From positions 1 to 64,000 of the forward strand of contig JAMOBJ010000016.1 of NCBI GenBank assembly GCA_039908095.1: a DNA stretch of 64,000 nucleotides, read 5' to 3'. Made by a program: the position numbers and the translations under genes. The stretch comes from Nitrospirae bacterium YQR-1. Its GTDB lineage: Bacteria > Nitrospirota > Thermodesulfovibrionia > Thermodesulfovibrionales > Magnetobacteriaceae. The notes under the pieces are model-generated. The model did not search any database. It worked only from the letters and a program-made list of their open reading frames with translations, and had not been told where the DNA came from. Position 1 is the first letter of the stretch. The number at the start of each line of letters is the position of its first letter. Of the stretch, positions 1 through 8,848 are shown piece after piece.

Positions 1-1
1 A

Positions 2-97
2 TCGGCAAAGTGCCTGCGTGAGGTGATAGAAATCAATAAGACGTTAAAGAGTTATGAAGTATCACAGGCATTAAAAAGAGCAGGGATAGAAGGGTAA
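2..97 (+). CDS. C-terminal end of an unidentified protein (partial)
   Basis: An open frame enters from the left edge and ends at TAA 95-97, giving the last 31 residues of a protein. The tail is charged and helical (ends ALKRAGIEG). It is too short to assign to a family, and coding status rests only on the open frame. A remnant of the dispersed ATACCAAG repeat begins directly after the stop. Confidence 0.4.
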   Translation, partial: SAKCLREVIEINKTLKSYEVSQALKRAGIEG

Positions 98-99
98 TT

Positions 100-136
100 C
101 CAAGCTGTAGTCATTCGATTAACTTTGTTGGCTGTA
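100..136. repeat. Remnant of the ATACCAAG dispersed repeat
   Basis: The stretch CCAAGCTG...CATTCGATTAACTTTGTTGGC matches the inner part of one end of the full repeat copies at 15626-15766, 24491-24616 and 58375-58499. Only the end is present; the core with the GGCGGCAAGG block is missing. Confidence 0.6.
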
Positions 137-154
137 ATACCCCCCAAAGTCAAG

Positions 155-242
155 ACGATTTCAACCTGAAAATTTTTGCTTGAAAATTCCTTATAGCAGG
201 GAACTCGATTTTCTATATCGGTTTTCAGGATTCAATCTCTGA
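155..242. repeat. Second dispersed intergenic element, copy 1
   Basis: This stretch shares a block around TTTTCTATATCGG and a flanking GAAAA..TTTGCT block with 11795-11880. It is bounded by an imperfect inverted repeat: CCTGAAAA near 165 and TTTTCAGG near 223. Both copies lie just upstream of a gene (the CDF transporter here, Uma2 gene 1 there). Function unknown; it may be a small non-autonomous element or a structured leader. Confidence 0.5.
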
Positions 243-281
243 ATTTTTATTATAAGGTCATCTGTGATAATATAAAGCATT

Positions 282-1157
282 GTGGCTGACTATATGAGAC
301 TGGAAAATAAGATACAGTCAATACGCAGGGTATTGATATATACCATGGTGTTAAATCTGACTGTTTCCGTCTTTAAGATAATCTACGGTATGATTACCCA
401 TTCGGTCTCAATATATTCAGATGGTTTCCATTCTGTCTTTGACGGCCTCTCAAATGTGGTTGGTTTAGTGGGACTTAGTTTTGCCTACACTCCACCCGAT
501 ACTGAGCACCCTTACGGCCACAAAAAAGTGGAAATTCTTCTTACTGTCTTTATTGCTGTAATGATGTTTTTTGCTTGTTTTGAGATTTTTAAGAATGTTT
601 ACAAAGCATTTATTGATAAGCCTGACCTGAGAATTACATTTGAAAGTTTTATTGTAATGATAATAACACTCGGCGTAAATGTATTTGTCAGCAGATACGA
701 AAAAAGAATGGGCGTAAAACTTAACAGCGATTTTTTAATTGCCGATGCTGCCCATACAAGGAGTGATATTTTTGTTACCTCAGGGGTATTAGTTGCTCTT
801 GCCTTATCTAAAATGGGATTAAATTATGCCGACCCTGTAGTGGGAGCTATTGTAGGGGTGCTGGTAGCCTGGGCGGGGATTGGAATCTTAAGGTCAACCG
901 TAAGTGTGCTTATTGATGCCAATCAAATGGATACAGAACTCTTGTGTGAAATTGTCTGTATGATTGAGGGAGTTACCGGCTGCCACAAAATCCGGACACG
1001 CGGCAGCAAGGGTTGTGTTTTTGTTGATTTACACATATTTGTTGAACCCACGCTGACTGTGGCAAGAGGCCACGAAATCGCCCATCAGGTCGTTAATACC
1101 CTAAAGACAAAGATGGGTGGCATTGCTGATGTGGTTGTACATGTTGAACCTGCTTGA
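282..1157 (+). CDS. Cation diffusion facilitator (CDF) family transporter
   Basis: Inner-membrane exporter of divalent cations such as zinc, iron or manganese in exchange for protons. The 291-residue protein has the CDF layout: six hydrophobic segments in roughly the first 210 residues and a cytoplasmic C-terminal domain. The metal-site motifs are visible as HSVFD (H50, D54, preceded by D47) in TM2 and HTRSD (H158, D162, preceded by D155) in TM5. The start is GTG at 282; ATG 294 is an in-frame alternative, and neither has a clear Shine-Dalgarno sequence. The metal cannot be read from the sequence. In magnetotactic relatives CDF proteins include MamB/MamM, but no magnetosome genes lie nearby, so this is probably a housekeeping CDF. 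Confidence 0.9.
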   Translation: MADYMRLENKIQSIRRVLIYTMVLNLTVSVFKIIYGMITHSVSIYSDGFHSVFDGLSNVVGLVGLSFAYTPPDTEHPYGHKKVEILLTVFIAVMMFFACFEIFKNVYKAFIDKPDLRITFESFIVMIITLGVNVFVSRYEKRMGVKLNSDFLIADAAHTRSDIFVTSGVLVALALSKMGLNYADPVVGAIVGVLVAWAGIGILRSTVSVLIDANQMDTELLCEIVCMIEGVTGCHKIRTRGSKGCVFVDLHIFVEPTLTVARGHEIAHQVVNTLKTKMGGIADVVVHVEPA

Positions 1158-1158
1158 T

Positions 1159-1320
1159 ACCAAGCTGCATTCAATCGTCTAATTCCAATTCTAATTCAAA
1201 AGTATAACGAGGCGGCAAGGAACAAGCGACGCAGGCGTACTTTTAGTACGTTGAGGAGCTTGTGACGAAGCCAACAAAGTTAGACAAATGAATTAGAATT
1301 GGAATAACTTTGTTGGCATT
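1159..1320. repeat. ATACCAAG repeat copy A with a nested inverted repeat
   Basis: It starts ATACCAAGCTGCATTC, holds the family core (ACGAGGCGGCAAGGA, then a CGTAC/GTACG hairpin) and ends in the conserved GCCAACAAAGTTA block. Unlike other copies it carries a perfect 16-bp inverted repeat (ATTCCAATTCTAATTC 1182-1197 against 1290-1305) and a second 12-bp pair (CCAACAAAGTTA 1271-1282 against 1305-1316). It lies between the CDF gene and the 3' end of dapL. Confidence 0.8.
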
Positions 1321-1321
1321 A

Positions 1322-2497
1322 TCATATAATCTTCCTGATACGTTGCACAGCCTCTTTTATTCTTTCCACCGGCACGGTCAATGCAAAGCGAATGTATCCC
1401 TCGGCACTCTCACCAAAGCCATTTCCAGGGGTGGCCATCACACCGGCCTTATTAAGGAGATACTCGGCGAATGTCTCAGATGTAAAGCCCTCCGGTACGA
1501 CAGTCCACAGGTAGAAGGTGGATTGCGGTTTATATGCAGTTAGCCCTATTGAGCATAGGCCGTCATAAAGGGCGTCGCGTCTTGCCTGATATGTGTCTCT
1601 GATGTTACACAGCACTGAGTCCTCCGTCTCAAGCGCACATATTGCAGCCTCTTGAATTGCCTGAAATACACCTGAATCGAGGTTTGTCTTAATTTTACCA
1701 AGACCAAAAAGAATGTCCTTATTACCAACGGCAAAACCTATCCTCCAGCCCGTCATGTTATATGTCTTTGAGAGGGAGTGAAACTCCATGCCGACGTCTT
1801 TAGAGCCGTCCACCTCCATAAAACTAAGAGGTTTTTCTCCATCGTAGTAGATTTCACTATATGCTGCATCGTGGCATATAATAATGTTGTATTTATACGC
1901 AATATCTATGGCATCGGCGAAGAACTCACGGCTGGCAACGGCGCTTGTCGGATTATTCGGATAATTTAAGAACATAAGCTTTGTTCGTTTATAAATTTCC
2001 TCCGGTATCTGGGAAAAATCCGGTTTAAAATCATTTTCAGCCCTAAGCGGCATAAAATAAGGAAAACCGCCTGCAAAAAGTGTCCCGATGGAATACACCG
2101 GATACCCCGGAGATGGACACAGAACCACATCACCGGGATTAACATAGGCAAGGGCAATGTGCCCTATGCCCTCTTTTGAGCCAATTAGCGAGAGAGCCTC
2201 GTTTTCAGGCTTTATATTTACCTGAAACCGCCTGTTGTACCAGCCGGCTACCGCCTTGCGAAATGAAAACATCCCCTCATATGAGGGATAACGGTGATGG
2301 GCAGGGTTTTCAGAAGCCTTCTGAAGAGCCTTAACAATATGTGAAGGGGTGGGAATATCAGGGTCCCCTATGCTTAGGTCTATCAAGTCAACCCCCTTTC
2401 CAAGGGCTTCCCTCTTTAACTTATCTATCCTTTCAAAAAGGTACGGTGGTAGGTTCTTTACTCTGTCTGCCATCTGCACGTTTATCGCTGTTTTCAT
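1322..2497 (-). CDS. dapL: LL-diaminopimelate aminotransferase
   Basis: PLP enzyme that converts tetrahydrodipicolinate directly to LL-diaminopimelate with glutamate as donor, for lysine and peptidoglycan synthesis, bypassing the acyl-dependent DapC/D/E route. The 391-residue length and whole-chain pattern fit class I/II aminotransferases of the DapL type: N-terminal LPPYLFERI, SIGDPD substrate loop, and SLSKTYNMTGWRIGF with the PLP lysine. The start is ATG with GGAGGACAG directly upstream. mnmA lies upstream in the same direction about 70 bp away. A broader-specificity aminotransferase of the same family cannot be fully excluded. Confidence 0.88.
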   Translation of the reverse strand: MKTAINVQMADRVKNLPPYLFERIDKLKREALGKGVDLIDLSIGDPDIPTPSHIVKALQKASENPAHHRYPSYEGMFSFRKAVAGWYNRRFQVNIKPENEALSLIGSKEGIGHIALAYVNPGDVVLCPSPGYPVYSIGTLFAGGFPYFMPLRAENDFKPDFSQIPEEIYKRTKLMFLNYPNNPTSAVASREFFADAIDIAYKYNIIICHDAAYSEIYYDGEKPLSFMEVDGSKDVGMEFHSLSKTYNMTGWRIGFAVGNKDILFGLGKIKTNLDSGVFQAIQEAAICALETEDSVLCNIRDTYQARRDALYDGLCSIGLTAYKPQSTFYLWTVVPEGFTSETFAEYLLNKAGVMATPGNGFGESAEGYIRFALTVPVERIKEAVQRIRKII

Positions 2498-2568
2498 CTG
2501 TCCTCCAAAATCGGGTAATTATCTTTTTCAGATTAAATTTAGATTATTATACCAAAACTCCATACAGT

Positions 2569-3630
2569 TCATACAATAACACCGCCTCCGATAACCCGTT
2601 TTCCTGTATAAAAGACTGCACTTTGTCCCTTTGCAGGGCCCCATTGCACCTCATCGAATGTTACAGTTATATCTCCACCGCCGGTCTTAGATAAAACCCC
2701 TCCGGCTGCTTTCATTGTTGAGCGAAACCTGACGGAAGCCCTCAGTGGAAACTCCAATCCCTCATCTTCTTTTATCAGCATATTAATGTCTGAAACATGT
2801 ATTTCTCTTTTCATTACATATTCTTGTGGACCTAGCACCAGTATGTTGTTAACCATATCAATGTCAACCACGTAAAGGGGTACACCTCCGGCCACCCCAA
2901 TACCTCTTCTCTGCCCTAACGTATACGCATAGAGTCCATTATGCGTTCCCAAAGTTTTGCCGTTTATATCAACTATCTTACCACATAAATCACCTTGCAG
3001 ACCGTGGTAGTCTTTTATAAACTTGCGGTAGTCACCGCCCTCTGTAAAGCAAATATCCTGACTTTCCGCCCTCTTTGCCGAAACAATATCCAACTGCGTG
3101 GCAATCTCCCGAACCGCTTCCTTTGTTAAGTCACCTATCGGGAAAATAATATTCTTTAGTCTTTCACGCGGCAGCACATACAGAAAATACGACTGATCCT
3201 TTTTTTCATCTTCACCGGCTTTAAGCATACCACCCTCTGCTTTTGCGTAATGCCCTGTTGAGACATATTCAAGCCCAAGCCGGGCGGCCTCCTCCAGCAA
3301 TATAGGAAATTTTATATATTTATTGCATAAAACACAAGGGTTTGGGGTTAACCCTCTGCCGTAATCTGAAATAAACGGCTCTATAACCTTTTCCATAAAA
3401 ACATCTCTGACGTCAATTTCTCTGTGCTCTATACCCAGGGCGGCTGACACTGATGAGGCGTCACGTATTGAATCCAGTGAACAACATGCCGCATGACCGC
3501 TCCTTTGCCTTGTCTCCCAAAGGATAAAGCTCACCCCGTGCACATCGTACCCCTGCTTTTTAAGTAAATACGCTGAAACAGAGGAATCCACCCCACCGCT
3601 CATACCTGTTATTACTCCTGGTTTTTTCAA
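2569..3630 (-). CDS. mnmA: tRNA-specific 2-thiouridylase MnmA
   Basis: Makes the 2-thio group of s2U34 in Lys, Glu and Gln tRNAs, using ATP and relayed sulfur. The N-terminal PP-loop is GMSGGVDSS (residues 9-17). The catalytic cysteines are C99 (NPCVLC) and C194 (DICFTE), as in the E. coli enzyme. The 353-residue length is normal. The start is TTG at 3630: the first in-frame ATG lies inside the PP-loop, so it cannot be the start. No clear Shine-Dalgarno is seen. The TusA and TusBCD-like genes at 56-57 kb could supply sulfur to it. Confidence 0.95.
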   Translation of the reverse strand: MKKPGVITGMSGGVDSSVSAYLLKKQGYDVHGVSFILWETRQRSGHAACCSLDSIRDASSVSAALGIEHREIDVRDVFMEKVIEPFISDYGRGLTPNPCVLCNKYIKFPILLEEAARLGLEYVSTGHYAKAEGGMLKAGEDEKKDQSYFLYVLPRERLKNIIFPIGDLTKEAVREIATQLDIVSAKRAESQDICFTEGGDYRKFIKDYHGLQGDLCGKIVDINGKTLGTHNGLYAYTLGQRRGIGVAGGVPLYVVDIDMVNNILVLGPQEYVMKREIHVSDINMLIKEDEGLEFPLRASVRFRSTMKAAGGVLSKTGGGDITVTFDEVQWGPAKGQSAVFYTGKRVIGGGVIV

Positions 3631-3741
3631 TTGTTTTTTGAGGGTATCGGCATGATTAATGTATCCTTAGCTTGCCTTTTAATTGTTTAGTATAATGTTT
3701 GTCATCATTTATAGTGATTTTAAAAAAATATAAATCCAATC

Positions 3742-6012
3742 CTACATACAAACTCTTCGCACCATAATTATATCTGTAAAACCCTTAAATACTTTTTCAA
3801 GGCCGTCCTGAAAGAGGGTTCTCATGCCGTCTTTAATGGCCTGTTCTCTGATGTGCTCCATAAGAGCCTTTTTCTGGATGAGTTTTCTGACCGCCTCAGT
3901 GCCTATAAGCAGCTCGTGGATACCGGTACGTCCTCTGTAGCCGGTGTGGTTACAGTCGGAGCAGCCCTTTGCCTTATAAAGTGTTAACTTATCATTGTGC
4001 TGGAAGCCCAGGGTGGGAAAGAGCTCTTTACCGTAGGTCCCCGCAAGCATATCGAACTCTTCTTTTGAGGGATTATAGGGCTCCTTGCAAGACTTGCACA
4101 GTGTACGCACGAGGCGCTGAGCCAAAACCCCTAAGAAAGCATCTGCAAAGTTAAAGGGATCAAGCCCCATATCAATGAGCCTTGTGATGGTCTCAGGGGC
4201 GCTGTTTGTATGCAGTGTGCTAAGGACAAGGTGTCCTGTAAGAGATGCCTCGATACCTGTTGAGGCCGTCTCGAAATCCCTCATTTCACCTATCATTATA
4301 ATGTCCGGGTCTGCACGCAAAAAGGCACGCATAGCACGTGCAAAGTCAAATTTTATTTTAGGTTTAACCTCCACCTGATTTAAACCGTACTGGGTTATCT
4401 CCACAGGGTCCTCGGCAGTCCAAATCTTGGTTTCCGGGCTGTTGATCTTACCAAGAACCGAGTGCAGGGTGGTTGTCTTACCGGAACCGGTGGGGCCCAC
4501 AACCAGTATAAGGCCGTATGGCTTGGTTATTATCCCTGAGAGCTCTTTGAGGTTTCTCTGGGAAAGATTAAGCGCGTCAAGGGGGAGAGGCTCACTGGCT
4601 GCAAGAATTCTCATAACCACACCCTCACCGGATACCGTAGGAATTGTTGCCACACGAAGCTCTATTTGCTTGTTTTTATAAGTAAATTTTATTTTCCCGT
4701 CCTGTGGGAGCCTTCTTTCAGAAATATCCAGACTTGACATGATTTTCAGTCTGGATACCAGAGCGTTAAGGTAACTGTATGGTATCTCCAGATGCCTCAT
4801 GCATGCCCCGTCAACCCTGTAACGAATATCAACCTTCTTTTTAATCTTGCTGGGCTCAATGTGAATATCTGAGACGCCTTTTTCATAGGCTTCAATGATT
4901 ATCTGGTTTGCCAGCCGTACAATTGCTCCTGCATTTTCATCCAGCTCTCCGCTTTCCTTGTCGGCGTCACCTTCTTCTTTTATGTCAAGCTCTTTAAGGA
5001 TATCGCTGGTAGAGGCACGGCTATCCTCCTCCGCTCTCTCCAGCGATTCTATAAACTTAACGATATCTCCGCGTAAGGCTATCCGAAAGTCAAAGTCAGC
5101 CGCCTTCAGCAGGGATTTTATCTCACTTGCTTTCATCTCATTGAGGCTATCCACCACAACTACCAATTTATTGCCTTCCATTGCTATGGGTACCCAGAAG
5201 TTCTTTTTCAGATAGGTAAGATTAAGACCTCGTGAGAGCTCTTTAGGGATTATCACTTTGTCGCTATACTCGATAAAGCGGCATCCGTAAAACTGCCCCA
5301 GAGCCGCTCCTATCTCTTTCTTAGGCACCTTTAAGTCTTCCATAAGAACCGATTCCACGTCTTTTTTGCGCTCCCTGGCAGAAAGCATCGCCCTCTTTAG
5401 CTCCTCATCGGTAATGACGCTCTGGGTTATAAGATAGTTAAACCTGGTACTCAGCATTTTTGCCTGGTTTCTAAAGGCAATCCCTAATATCCTGGCTATC
5501 TCCTCAACATTGTTGACGTCATCTTCAGTAAATTTCACGCCGGTTTTTTTGTTGATTAACTGGATAACACCAAATAGGCGGTTTTCAAATCTTATCGGGG
5601 TGGCCAAAACTTGTTTAGTTCTATAGCCGGATTTTTGATCCCAACTGTTGTCGAAATTCAACTGTGGATTAATGCTTTTTAATTCGACTGTATCATAGAC
5701 GTCCGGTACATTGATTGACTCAAGGGCATAGGCGGCATAGCCGGCAAGGCTTGATGCAGAAATGGAGACCCTGATTCTTTTTATCTCCGTCCCTATCAGG
5801 TGTTTGGAGTAAAGCTCGTTTCTGGCCGGGTCTATCGCATATATGGTGATTCTGTCGGCGTCAAAAAGGGCTACGATGTCGTCTTTCAGCCGTATAAATA
5901 TTTCATCAATATTGTTAACGGCATTTATTTTATTTGTAACATTTTTGAGTCTTTCACTAAACTGAAGCCTTTTTTCAAGCTCTTCTATTTTAGTGTTCTC
6001 TATAACAGCCAT
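3742..6012 (-). CDS. GAF-domain PilB/GspE-type secretion or pilus assembly ATPase
   Basis: Cytoplasmic hexameric ATPase that powers type IV pilus extension or type II secretion. The 756 residues comprise a GAF domain (about 20-185), an MshEN/T2SSE N-terminal domain (about 195-330) and the ATPase core. Walker A GPTGSGKTT is near residue 505, with Asp and His boxes after it. The zinc tetracysteine motif is CKSC (about 640) and CSDC (about 684). ATG start with GGGAGAGACT upstream. The fused GAF domain suggests control by a small ligand, which is inference. No other pilus gene is nearby, so pilus against secretion cannot be decided here. Confidence 0.88.
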   Translation of the reverse strand: MAVIENTKIEELEKRLQFSERLKNVTNKINAVNNIDEIFIRLKDDIVALFDADRITIYAIDPARNELYSKHLIGTEIKRIRVSISASSLAGYAAYALESINVPDVYDTVELKSINPQLNFDNSWDQKSGYRTKQVLATPIRFENRLFGVIQLINKKTGVKFTEDDVNNVEEIARILGIAFRNQAKMLSTRFNYLITQSVITDEELKRAMLSARERKKDVESVLMEDLKVPKKEIGAALGQFYGCRFIEYSDKVIIPKELSRGLNLTYLKKNFWVPIAMEGNKLVVVVDSLNEMKASEIKSLLKAADFDFRIALRGDIVKFIESLERAEEDSRASTSDILKELDIKEEGDADKESGELDENAGAIVRLANQIIIEAYEKGVSDIHIEPSKIKKKVDIRYRVDGACMRHLEIPYSYLNALVSRLKIMSSLDISERRLPQDGKIKFTYKNKQIELRVATIPTVSGEGVVMRILAASEPLPLDALNLSQRNLKELSGIITKPYGLILVVGPTGSGKTTTLHSVLGKINSPETKIWTAEDPVEITQYGLNQVEVKPKIKFDFARAMRAFLRADPDIIMIGEMRDFETASTGIEASLTGHLVLSTLHTNSAPETITRLIDMGLDPFNFADAFLGVLAQRLVRTLCKSCKEPYNPSKEEFDMLAGTYGKELFPTLGFQHNDKLTLYKAKGCSDCNHTGYRGRTGIHELLIGTEAVRKLIQKKALMEHIREQAIKDGMRTLFQDGLEKVFKGFTDIIMVRRVCM

Positions 6013-6107
6013 AGTCTCTCCCTTTTTGTTAACGTCGCAGACAAAGGTATTTTATAATATTAAATGTAATATTATCAAAGGAGAACAATAATTTTGTAAA
6101 TAATTAG

Positions 6108-6135
6108 TTGAAAAAAATGAAAAAGATGTTATAAT
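6108..6135 (+). promoter_or_regulatory. Promoter of tRNA-Cys
   Basis: TTGAAA at 6108-6113 and TATAAT at 6130-6135 with a 16-bp spacer, ending 16 bp before the tRNA 5' end. Strong match to the housekeeping sigma-70 consensus. Confidence 0.65.
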
Positions 6136-6151
6136 ATTATTTTATAGCTAT

Positions 6152-6224
6152 GGCGGCGTACCCAAGTGGCTAAGGGAGAGGTCTGCAAAACCTTTATGCG
6201 CCGGTTCGAATCCGGCCGCCGCCT
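6152..6224 (+). tRNA. tRNA-Cys (GCA)
   Basis: The cloverleaf can be folded by eye. The acceptor stem pairs GGCGGCG (6152-6158) with CGCCGCC (6217-6223). The anticodon loop CTGCAAA holds GCA at 6185-6187. The T arm is CCGG-TTCGAAT-CCGG. The discriminator is U (6224), the usual identity base of tRNA-Cys. CCA is not encoded. Confidence 0.95.
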
Positions 6225-6382
6225 GTGTTTGCTTCTAACATCAACTTGGTATAAATCCTGACATTGAAATATAATTACAGCACTTTCTTTACAGCGGATT
6301 GAATATTATGTTAATATTGAGTGGATTGCAGAAAGTGAATAATTTTATGTGAATATAAGTTTAAGAAGAAAGGGGTGATAAA

Positions 6383-6652
6383 TTGACACAGACTAAAGAG
6401 AGCAAAATGGCAATGATAACGGAGTTCAGGGTTCATGAGAAAGATACAGGCTCTCCGGAGGTGCAGATAGCACTTCTGAATGACAGAATGAAGTATCTTT
6501 CCGAACACTTCAGATTCCACACTAAAGATCATCATTCACGCAGGGGTCTGTTAAAAATTGTGGCAAGAAGGAAAAAACTTCTTGACTACTTAAAATCAAA
6601 AGATATCAAGCGTTATAAGACATTGATAGAGCGTCTTGGTATCAGAAAGTAG
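6383..6652 (+). CDS. rpsO: 30S ribosomal protein S15
   Basis: Primary binder of the 16S rRNA central domain. The protein has 89 residues, the usual length, and shows the family signature [20 protein letters not shown] and ERLGIRK. The start is TTG at 6383, with AAGAAAGGGGTG upstream; starting at the later ATGs would shorten the family N-terminus. It is followed after 11 bp by pnp, the classic rpsO-pnp operon. Confidence 0.97.
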   Translation: MTQTKESKMAMITEFRVHEKDTGSPEVQIALLNDRMKYLSEHFRFHTKDHHSRRGLLKIVARRKKLLDYLKSKDIKRYKTLIERLGIRK

Positions 6653-6663
6653 GAGATGACTAT

Positions 6664-8751
6664 TTGAAATCAGCAGAGGTGGAGATACGCGGAAAGAAGT
6701 TAGTGCTTGAGACCGGCCTTTTGGCCAAACAATCAGATGGGGCGGTGGTTGCCAAATACGGCAACACTATAGTGCTTGCCACGGCGGTAGCCGACAAAAG
6801 AATCGTTGAAGGTAAGGATTTTTTTCCTCTGACAATGGATTATCAGGAAAAGGCTTATGCGGCAGGCAAAATACCGGGAGGTTTTTTAAAAAGAGAGGGC
6901 AGGCCGTCTGAAAAAGAGGTTTTGACCTCACGGCTGATAGACAGACCGATAAGGCCTCTGTTTAAAAAGGGTTTTAATTCCGAGACTCAGGGAGTAGTTT
7001 CGCTGTTGTCATTTGGGGATGAAAATGTTGCAGATGTGTTGGGAATAACCGCAATATCTGCAGCGATGGCCATATCGGATATTCCTTTTGAGGGACCGGT
7101 GGCCTCCGTGCGGGTTGGCCGCATTGATGGTGTGCTTGTAATTAATCCGTCTTTGAAGGAGCTTGAGGATCTCGATATGAGTCTGGTTGTGGCAGGCACA
7201 AAAGAGGCGGTGACAATGGTTGAGGGTGGCGCTCTTGAGGTTTCCGAGGAGGTTCTCATAGAGGCTATTGACTATGCTCATCAGGAAATCAAAAAGATAG
7301 TGGCGGCCCAGGAGGAGCTTTGCGCACTGGCCGGTAAAGCTAAGCGCGATGTGGCTGAGGTCAAGACCAATGACGAGTTGATTGCCGCTGTTAAGAATTC
7401 GTGTCTTGAAAAAATGAAAGGGATGATAGCTATCCCAGGCAAACTCGTAAGACAGAAGGCCCTTGACAATCTTCTTGATGAGACTATAAAGACCCTGTGT
7501 GCGGAAGACGACACACGGAAAGAAAGGGAAATAGCAAGTATTTTTGAGGAACTCGAAAAGGACCTCATCAGGGGAATGATTTTAAAAGAGGGGATACGAG
7601 CTGACGGCAGGGATCTCGATACGGTAAGAGGCATAGAGTGCATGGTAGGGTTTTTGCCAAAAGTGCATGGTTCGGCTCTTTTTGTAAGAGGTGAGACACA
7701 AGCCCTTGTGGCCGTAACCTTGGGAACCTCCTCAGATGAGCAGAGAGTTGATGCCCTTGAGGGAGACTCTTATAAGTCCTTCATGCTCCACTACAACTTC
7801 CCTCCCTTTAGTGTTGGTGAGGTTAAACCATTAAAATCACCCGGCAGAAGGGAGATAGGACATGGGGCGTTGGCGGAGAGATCAATAAAACCTGTAATTC
7901 CATCATCAGAGAATTTTCCTTATACCATAAGGGTGGTATCTGACATACTTGAGTCAAACGGGTCATCCTCCATGGCTTCAGTTTGCGGTGCGACGCTTGC
8001 GCTTATGGATGCTGGAGTGCCGATTTCCAATCCGGTGGCGGGTATTGCCATGGGGCTTATAAAGGAAGGGGACAGCGTGGCAGTCCTTACGGATATCCTA
8101 GGCCTTGAGGACCACCTGGGCGATATGGATTTTAAGGTTGCCGGGACCCAGTACGGCATTACGGCCTTCCAGATGGATGTTAAAATAAAGGGTGTCACCA
8201 AAGAGATTTTAGTACATGCACTGGATAAGGCAAAAAAGGGAAGGCTGCACATCTTAAGTAAAATAACAGAGGCTATTGCTGTTCCAAGGGAAAATCTTTC
8301 GCCAAATGCTCCTCGTATTCACCAGATGCAGATACGGGCTGATAAGATAAAAGATGTAATCGGCTCAGGGGGCAAGGTAATTAAGAGCATCGTTGAGCAG
8401 ACCGGGGCTAAGATAGATATTAACGACGACGGTATCATTACCATAGCCTCATGTGATGAGGAATCACTAAGCAGGACAAAGGCTATTATACAGGGCATAG
8501 TTGAGGATGCCGAGGTTGGCAGGGTATATACCGGTAAGGTTAAGAAAATCATGGACTTTGGTGCTTTTGTTGAGATATTGCCGGGCACAGACGGGCTTCT
8601 GCATATTTCTCAGATAGCAAAGGAACGGATTAATAAAGTCACGGATGTGTTAAAAGAAGGCGATGAGATTATGGTTAAAGTTATAGAGGTTGACAGAGCC
8701 GGAAAGATTAAACTTAGCCGGAAAGAGGTATTACAGGACCAGCAGCAATAG
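6664..8751 (+). CDS. pnp: Polyribonucleotide nucleotidyltransferase (PNPase)
   Basis: Trimeric 3'-5' phosphorolytic exoribonuclease for mRNA and small-RNA turnover. The 695-residue protein has two RNase PH domains (about 10-230 and 310-545) joined by a helical linker, then KH (about 555-615) and S1 (about 620-690) RNA-binding domains. Signature segments are RPLFKKGF, IRADGRDLDTVRGI and GRREIGHGALAERS. The start is TTG at 6664 with AGGAGATGAC just upstream. In enterobacteria pnp is autoregulated through its leader after RNase III cleavage; nothing equivalent can be read here. Confidence 0.97.
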   Translation: MKSAEVEIRGKKLVLETGLLAKQSDGAVVAKYGNTIVLATAVADKRIVEGKDFFPLTMDYQEKAYAAGKIPGGFLKREGRPSEKEVLTSRLIDRPIRPLFKKGFNSETQGVVSLLSFGDENVADVLGITAISAAMAISDIPFEGPVASVRVGRIDGVLVINPSLKELEDLDMSLVVAGTKEAVTMVEGGALEVSEEVLIEAIDYAHQEIKKIVAAQEELCALAGKAKRDVAEVKTNDELIAAVKNSCLEKMKGMIAIPGKLVRQKALDNLLDETIKTLCAEDDTRKEREIASIFEELEKDLIRGMILKEGIRADGRDLDTVRGIECMVGFLPKVHGSALFVRGETQALVAVTLGTSSDEQRVDALEGDSYKSFMLHYNFPPFSVGEVKPLKSPGRREIGHGALAERSIKPVIPSSENFPYTIRVVSDILESNGSSSMASVCGATLALMDAGVPISNPVAGIAMGLIKEGDSVAVLTDILGLEDHLGDMDFKVAGTQYGITAFQMDVKIKGVTKEILVHALDKAKKGRLHILSKITEAIAVPRENLSPNAPRIHQMQIRADKIKDVIGSGGKVIKSIVEQTGAKIDINDDGIITIASCDEESLSRTKAIIQGIVEDAEVGRVYTGKVKKIMDFGAFVEILPGTDGLLHISQIAKERINKVTDVLKEGDEIMVKVIEVDRAGKIKLSRKEVLQDQQQ

Positions 8752-8790
8752 AGCCTGAAGGCTGCCGTTTTCTATAATATTGACGAAAGG

Positions 8791-8820
8791 AGGGATAGTA
8801 AATTATCCCTTTTTTTATTA
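8791..8820 (+). terminator. Rho-independent terminator of rpsO-pnp
   Basis: A 7-bp stem (AGGGATA 8791-8797 with TATCCCT 8804-8810) and a 6-nt loop are followed by a T-rich tract (TTTTTTATTA). It lies 40 bp after the pnp stop codon. Confidence 0.85.
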
Positions 8821-8848
8821 TTAAATTAAAAAAAGCCGGTGGGGGAAC

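Noticed and set aside
282..1157. CDF protein as a magnetosome MamB/MamM
   Set aside because: No other mam genes in the window, and the CDF family is widespread.
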